From Stutzerimonas chloritidismutans AW-1 (lineage in GTDB: Bacteria > Pseudomonadota > Gammaproteobacteria > Pseudomonadales > Pseudomonadaceae), in the NCBI RefSeq assembly GCF_000495915.1, contig NZ_AOFQ01000057.1, positions 1 to 64,000 of the forward strand: a stretch of 64,000 nucleotides of DNA, given 5' to 3'. This document shows positions 60,643 through 64,000 of the stretch, one piece after another (position 1 is the first letter of the stretch; every line of letters starts with the position of its first letter). Below the pieces are notes generated by a model. That model made no database searches, had not been told where the DNA came from, and saw nothing but the letters and a program-made list of their open reading frames with translations. Made by a program: the position numbers and the translations under genes.

Positions 60643-61302
60643 ATGATCGAACTGCTTCCTCTGCTGCTGCAGGGTGCCTGGGTCACCGTGAAGGTGACCT
60701 TCTTCGGCTCCCTGCTGGCCATCGCCTGCGCGCTGATCGCCGCGCTGGCGCGGCTTTCGCCGGTGGCGCCATTGCGCTGGCTGGCCATCACCTACATCGA
60801 GGTCTTCCGCGGCTCGTCGCTGCTGGTGCAGCTGTTCTGGCTGTACTTCGTGCTGCCGATGCCACCGTTCAATGTCGAAATGAGTGCCTTCGCCGTGGCA
60901 GTGGTCGGCCTGGGCCTGAACATCGGCGCCTATGGGGCCGAGGTACTGCGCGGCGCGATCCGCTCGGTACACCAGGGCCAGCACGAAGCCTGTCAGGCGC
61001 TGAACATGACGCCGCTGACACGCATGCGCCGAATCATCCTGCCGCAGGCGTTGCTCGCGGCAATTCCGCCCGGCACCAACCTGCTGATCGAGTTGCTGAA
61101 GAACACTTCGCTGGTGTCGCTGATCACCCTGTCGGATCTGGCCTTCCGCGCCCGCCAGCTGGATCAGGCGACGCTGATGACCATGGAGATCTTCGGCCTG
61201 GCGCTGGTGATCTACTTCGTCCTGGCCCAGGCGATCAACTTCGGCATGCGCCAGCTGGAACACCGGCTGGCCCGCGGGCGGATGCGCGGAGGCCTGTCAT
61301 GA
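60643..61302 (+). CDS. ehuC: ectoine-type ABC transporter permease
   Basis: A 219-residue inner-membrane permease of the polar-amino-acid type with five predicted helices. The membrane loop EACQALNMTPLTRMRRIILPQALLAAIPPGTNLLIELLKNTSLVSLI carries the EAA contact to the ATPase. The start at 60643 is used because the first helix begins directly; an open frame extends upstream from 60598. It overlaps ehuD by ATGA. It lies 120 bp after ehuB. Confidence 0.87.
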   Translation: MIELLPLLLQGAWVTVKVTFFGSLLAIACALIAALARLSPVAPLRWLAITYIEVFRGSSLLVQLFWLYFVLPMPPFNVEMSAFAVAVVGLGLNIGAYGAEVLRGAIRSVHQGQHEACQALNMTPLTRMRRIILPQALLAAIPPGTNLLIELLKNTSLVSLITLSDLAFRARQLDQATLMTMEIFGLALVIYFVLAQAINFGMRQLEHRLARGRMRGGLS

Positions 61303-61958
61303 ATTTCTTCGACTGGCAGTTCGCCCGCGAGATCCTGCCGCGCCTGCTGGATGCCTCGCTGACCACCATCGGCATCGCCCTGGCCGGCTTCGCCATCGCC
61401 GTGGTGCTCGGCCTGTTCCTCGCCATTGGCCGCCGCAGCCGCCTGCGCTGGCTATCCTGGCCGATCACCGGGCTGATCGAGTTCATCCGCAGCACACCGC
61501 TGCTGATCCAGGTGTACTTCCTGTTCTACGTGTTCCCCAACTACGGCCTCAATTTCAGCGCCATGCAGGCAGGCATCATCGGCATCGCCCTGCATTACGC
61601 CTGCTACACCGCCGAGGTCTACCGTGCCGGCCTGGATGCGGTGCCCCGTTCGCAATGGGAAGCCGTCACCGCGCTGAACATGAAGCCCTGGACCGCCTAC
61701 CGCGACGTGATCCTGCCGCAAGCGCTGCGTCCGGTGCTGCCGGCGCTGGGCAACTACCTGATCTCGATCCTCAAGGACACGCCAGTGCTGTCGGCGATCA
61801 CCGTGGTGGAAATCATGCAGCGGGCCAAGAACATCGGCTCCGAGAGTTTCCGCTATCTGGAGCCGATCACCATGGTCGGCCTGTTCTTCCTCATTCTCAG
61901 CCTCGGCCTCGCCTGGTGCGTGCGCCGTCTGGAAAACCGCATGGAGCTGGCCCGATGA
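61299..61958 (+). CDS. ehuD: ectoine-type ABC transporter permease
   Basis: A 219-residue second permease. It has the same plan as EhuC, with EAVTALNMKPWTAYRDVILPQALRPVLPALGNYLISILKDTPVLSAI as its EAA loop. Two different permease proteins make the membrane channel. Its start overlaps the ehuC stop and its stop overlaps the ehuA start (ATGA both times), so the complex parts are made in step. Confidence 0.87.
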   Translation: MNFFDWQFAREILPRLLDASLTTIGIALAGFAIAVVLGLFLAIGRRSRLRWLSWPITGLIEFIRSTPLLIQVYFLFYVFPNYGLNFSAMQAGIIGIALHYACYTAEVYRAGLDAVPRSQWEAVTALNMKPWTAYRDVILPQALRPVLPALGNYLISILKDTPVLSAITVVEIMQRAKNIGSESFRYLEPITMVGLFFLILSLGLAWCVRRLENRMELAR

Positions 61959-62791
61959 ATACGCCGATGCAGTCCACGGACACCCTGAACCCGACGCCGC
62001 AACAACCGGAGCAGGCGCAACCTTTGGTGCGCTTCGCCGGCGTGACCAAGCGCTACGGTGAACTGACCGTGCTCGACGGGCTCGACCTGCAGATCGAGGA
62101 AGGCGAGAAGGTCGCGATCATCGGCCCCAGCGGCTCGGGCAAATCCACCCTGTTGCGGGTGCTGATGACCCTGGAAGGCATTGACGAAGGCGTGATCGAG
62201 GTCGACGGCGAGCCGCTGACGCACATGCCCGACACCAGCGGCCAGTTGGTCCCGGCCAATGCCCGTCACCTGCGACGTGTGCGTGGCAAGGTCGGCATGG
62301 TGTTCCAGAGCTTCAACCTGTTCCCGCACATGAACGCGTTGCAGAACGTCATGGAAGCGCCGGTACAGGTGCTCGGGCTGAGCAAGCGCGAGGCCCGCGA
62401 GCGGGCAGAGGAGCTGCTGGCCATGGTCGGCCTGGAGGACAAGCTGGAGCACTTCCCGGCGCAACTCTCCGGCGGTCAGCAACAGCGCGTGGCGATTGCC
62501 CGCGCACTGGCGATGCGGCCGAAGGTGATGCTGTTCGACGAAGTGACCTCGGCGCTGGACCCGGAGCTCTGCGGCGAAGTGCTCAATGTCATCCGCCGCC
62601 TCGGCGAGGCGCACAACCTGACGATGCTGATGGTGACCCACCAGATGGGCTTTGCCCGTGAGTTCGCCGATCGCGTGTGCTTCTTCCATCAGGGCCGGAT
62701 TCACGAGCAGGGCAGCCCGGACGAGCTGTTCAACAACCCGCGCGAGGAACGCACCCGGGAGTTTCTCAGCGCGGTCAACGAGGCCCACTGA
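61955..62791 (+). CDS. ehuA: ectoine-type ABC transporter ATPase
   Basis: A 278-residue ABC ATPase. Walker A is GPSGSGKST, the Q-loop lies in VFQSFNLFPHMNALQNV, the signature is LSGGQQQRVAIARALAM, Walker B is VMLFDEVTSALD and the H-loop is MVTHQMGFAREFADRV. About 30 residues precede the ATPase fold, longer than usual. ATG 61955 is fixed by the overlap with ehuD. It ends the four-gene transporter operon. Confidence 0.9.
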   Translation: MNTPMQSTDTLNPTPQQPEQAQPLVRFAGVTKRYGELTVLDGLDLQIEEGEKVAIIGPSGSGKSTLLRVLMTLEGIDEGVIEVDGEPLTHMPDTSGQLVPANARHLRRVRGKVGMVFQSFNLFPHMNALQNVMEAPVQVLGLSKREARERAEELLAMVGLEDKLEHFPAQLSGGQQQRVAIARALAMRPKVMLFDEVTSALDPELCGEVLNVIRRLGEAHNLTMLMVTHQMGFAREFADRVCFFHQGRIHEQGSPDELFNNPREERTREFLSAVNEAH

Positions 62792-62936
62792 GCCGCTTGC
62801 AACCCAGCCCACACGAAGACGGCGAACGCCCCGCAACAGCTAAGACCAATGGCGTATGCTGCCGCTATTGCCCGACGGCGGCGATGCACTAAAGTGAGGA
62901 AACGCCCCGGAGCGCTGCACCGAAAAGGTCTTCAAG

Positions 62937-63254
62937 ATGCTCGAATCGCTGGAAAAGATGCTTTCCCAAGGCATGGACAATCCGATGCTGCGTTTCGGCC
63001 TCGGCAAGGGCTACATGGATGCCGGGCAGCCGGGGCGGGCGGCGGAGCACCTGCGCCGCTGCGTCGAACTCGATCCGAAATACTCCGCTGCCTGGAAACT
63101 GCTGGGCAAGGCGCTGCAGGCCGACGGCGACAAGCCCGGCGCCCATCAGACGTGGGAGCGCGGAATCGCCGCGGCGAACGCCCAGGGCGACAAGCAGGCG
63201 GAAAAGGAAATGACCGTATTCCTGCGCCGGCTCGACCGGCTGACGCCCGACTGA
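62937..63254 (+). CDS. small TPR-like protein
   Basis: A 105-residue protein built of about two and a half helical repeats: MLRFGLGKGYMDAGQPGRAAEHLRRCVELDPKYSAAWKLLGKALQADGDKPGAHQTWERGIAAA, which fits tetratricopeptide repeats. Such proteins mediate protein contacts. A similar small gene is, to my recollection, near trkA in other pseudomonads. The function is unknown. Confidence 0.8.
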   Translation: MLESLEKMLSQGMDNPMLRFGLGKGYMDAGQPGRAAEHLRRCVELDPKYSAAWKLLGKALQADGDKPGAHQTWERGIAAANAQGDKQAEKEMTVFLRRLDRLTPD

Positions 63255-63276
63255 ACCGGCGCGCCGCGGCCAGCGG

Positions 63277-63543
63277 TCAGGTTTCGTGCACGAACTGCAG
63301 GCCGACCCCTTCGGCATCCACCCGCATCACCACCATTCGCAGTTCCGGCGCCGGAATCGGCAGGGCCTGGACCTGGCCGGTCACCTCGTCGCCGGGATGC
63401 AGCACCACCAGCTCCGGATGCCGGACGTAGACGCCACCATCGGATAGATCACGGGTCTGCGCGAAGACCTCGCCAAAGGCCGGATGCGCAATGCGGATGC
63501 GGCACTTCATGTTGGTACGCGGATGCTGTCTCTGGTTTTGCAT
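63277..63543 (-). CDS. PilZ-domain protein
   Basis: An 88-residue single PilZ domain. The c-di-GMP motifs are present: RxxxR in QHPRTNMKCRI (with QRQHPRTNMKCRIRI) and DLSDGGVYV (DxSxxG), so it probably binds cyclic di-GMP. The size is normal for stand-alone PilZ proteins. It is next to a lauroyl acyltransferase gene in the conserved pseudomonad order and 34 bp from it on the same strand. Confidence 0.9.
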   Translation of the reverse strand: MQNQRQHPRTNMKCRIRIAHPAFGEVFAQTRDLSDGGVYVRHPELVVLHPGDEVTGQVQALPIPAPELRMVVMRVDAEGVGLQFVHET

Positions 63544-63576
63544 GCGCTCGTCCCTGTTGTTGTTGTTTGAGCCTGA

Positions 63577-64000
63577 TCAGTACCAGCGCTTCTCGCCGGC
63601 GGGGCGTTTCTTGAAGCGCTTCATGGTCCACATGTACTGGCTGGGATAGGCGCGCACATACTTCTCGATCATTGCGCTCATCGCCGCTACGCCAGTTTCC
63701 GCATCTTCGCTGTACATCCCTTCGGGTGCGGCCTCGAGGACGACCTTGTAGCCCGAACCGTCCTCCAGACGCAATGCATGAAGGAACACCCCAACCGCCT
63801 TGCCGCCGGCGAGCATGCCGGGCACGAACTTGCTGGTCAGCGCCTGGGTGGCGAAGAAGGGCACAAAGATGCCACTGCCTTCGCTCGGCTCCGGGTCCGC
63901 CGGAATACCCACCGCACCACCGCGCCGAACCTCCTTGATGACGCTGAGAATGCCTTCCCTGGTCGAGGGCGCGACGCGATTGCCCAGCTGCACACGCTGC
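63577..64000 (-). CDS. lipid A acyltransferase (HtrB/LpxL family), 3' part
   Basis: The C-terminal part (about 140 residues) of a lysophospholipid acyltransferase of the lauroyl type, running off the window end. Visible are PADPEPSEGSGIFVPFFATQALTSKFVPGMLAGGKAVGVFLHALRLEDGSGYKVVLEAAPEGMYSED and the family end YMWTMKRFKKRP. These inner-membrane enzymes add a secondary acyl chain to lipid A or act on related lipids. The N-terminus and the HxxxxD motif lie beyond 64000. Confidence 0.85.
   Translation of the reverse strand, partial: QRVQLGNRVAPSTREGILSVIKEVRRGGAVGIPADPEPSEGSGIFVPFFATQALTSKFVPGMLAGGKAVGVFLHALRLEDGSGYKVVLEAAPEGMYSEDAETGVAAMSAMIEKYVRAYPSQYMWTMKRFKKRPAGEKRWY

Noticed and set aside
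59476..61263. A 595-codon minus-strand open frame over ehuB-ehuC
   Set aside because: Gln/His/Arg-rich sequence without motif; the plus-strand transporter genes explain the region.

Overview
The window looks like chromosomal DNA of a Stutzerimonas/Pseudomonas (P. stutzeri group) bacterium. It is GC-rich. It carries the conserved pseudomonad gene order found near the replication origin: trpI<->trpBA, then aroE, hemF, qor, tsaC, dprA, a LysM gene, def, fmt, rsmB, trkA, a PilZ gene and a lauroyl-type acyltransferase. Its trehalose synthase has the 689-residue length I recall for the P. stutzeri enzyme. The genus call rests on my memory of gene order and protein families, not on a search.

Layout. 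0-3.2 kb: a lipoprotein, a luciferase-like flavin oxidoreductase, a CPA1 antiporter and dodecin. 3.4-10.5 kb: a galactofuranose/glycan cluster of KTSC protein, ABC half-exporter, clan-A glycosidase, UDP-galactopyranose mutase (glf) and glycosyltransferase, with galE divergent. 10.6-15.7 kb: a DUF3060 protein, trpI, trpBA with terminator, and small conserved proteins. 15.9-17.5 kb: a hipBA toxin-antitoxin operon with regularly spaced palindromic operators. 17.6-25.3 kb: yghU, a stress-like protein, membrane proteins, an acetyltransferase, an S51-like peptidase, a second ABC half-exporter and a DUF1993 protein, with several copies of a short palindromic repeat. 25.4-29.3 kb: an AT-rich accessory island with three unusual minus-strand genes, a complete IS30-family element (3-bp target duplication) and a broken NERD-domain gene. 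29.4-45.9 kb: a DUF421 membrane protein, a LysR regulator, a hybrid sensor kinase, a YdgA-like protein, pgm, treS, a TonB receptor/PepSY/DUF2946 metal-uptake group with a Fur-box-like site, and pbpG. 45.9-64 kb: the conserved housekeeping block, broken by two inverted-repeat intergenic elements and a group IIC intron, followed by an ectoine-type ABC transporter (ehuBCDA), a TPR protein, a PilZ protein and the 3' part of an acyltransferase.

How the parts fit. galE and glf would make UDP-galactofuranose for the adjacent glycosyltransferase, and the ABC exporter may move the product. Pgm (glucose-1-P/glucose-6-P) and TreS (maltose/trehalose) are glucan and compatible-solute enzymes. TrkA (potassium) and EhuBCDA (ectoine) sit side by side and both serve osmotic balance. 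The mobile and repeat elements all lie in intergenic positions and leave the core genes intact. The strongest candidates for something undescribed are the AT-rich YaaC-like/unknown gene set, the glycan cluster with its own glycosidase, and the intergenic element whose two ends supply the stop codons of both flanking genes.
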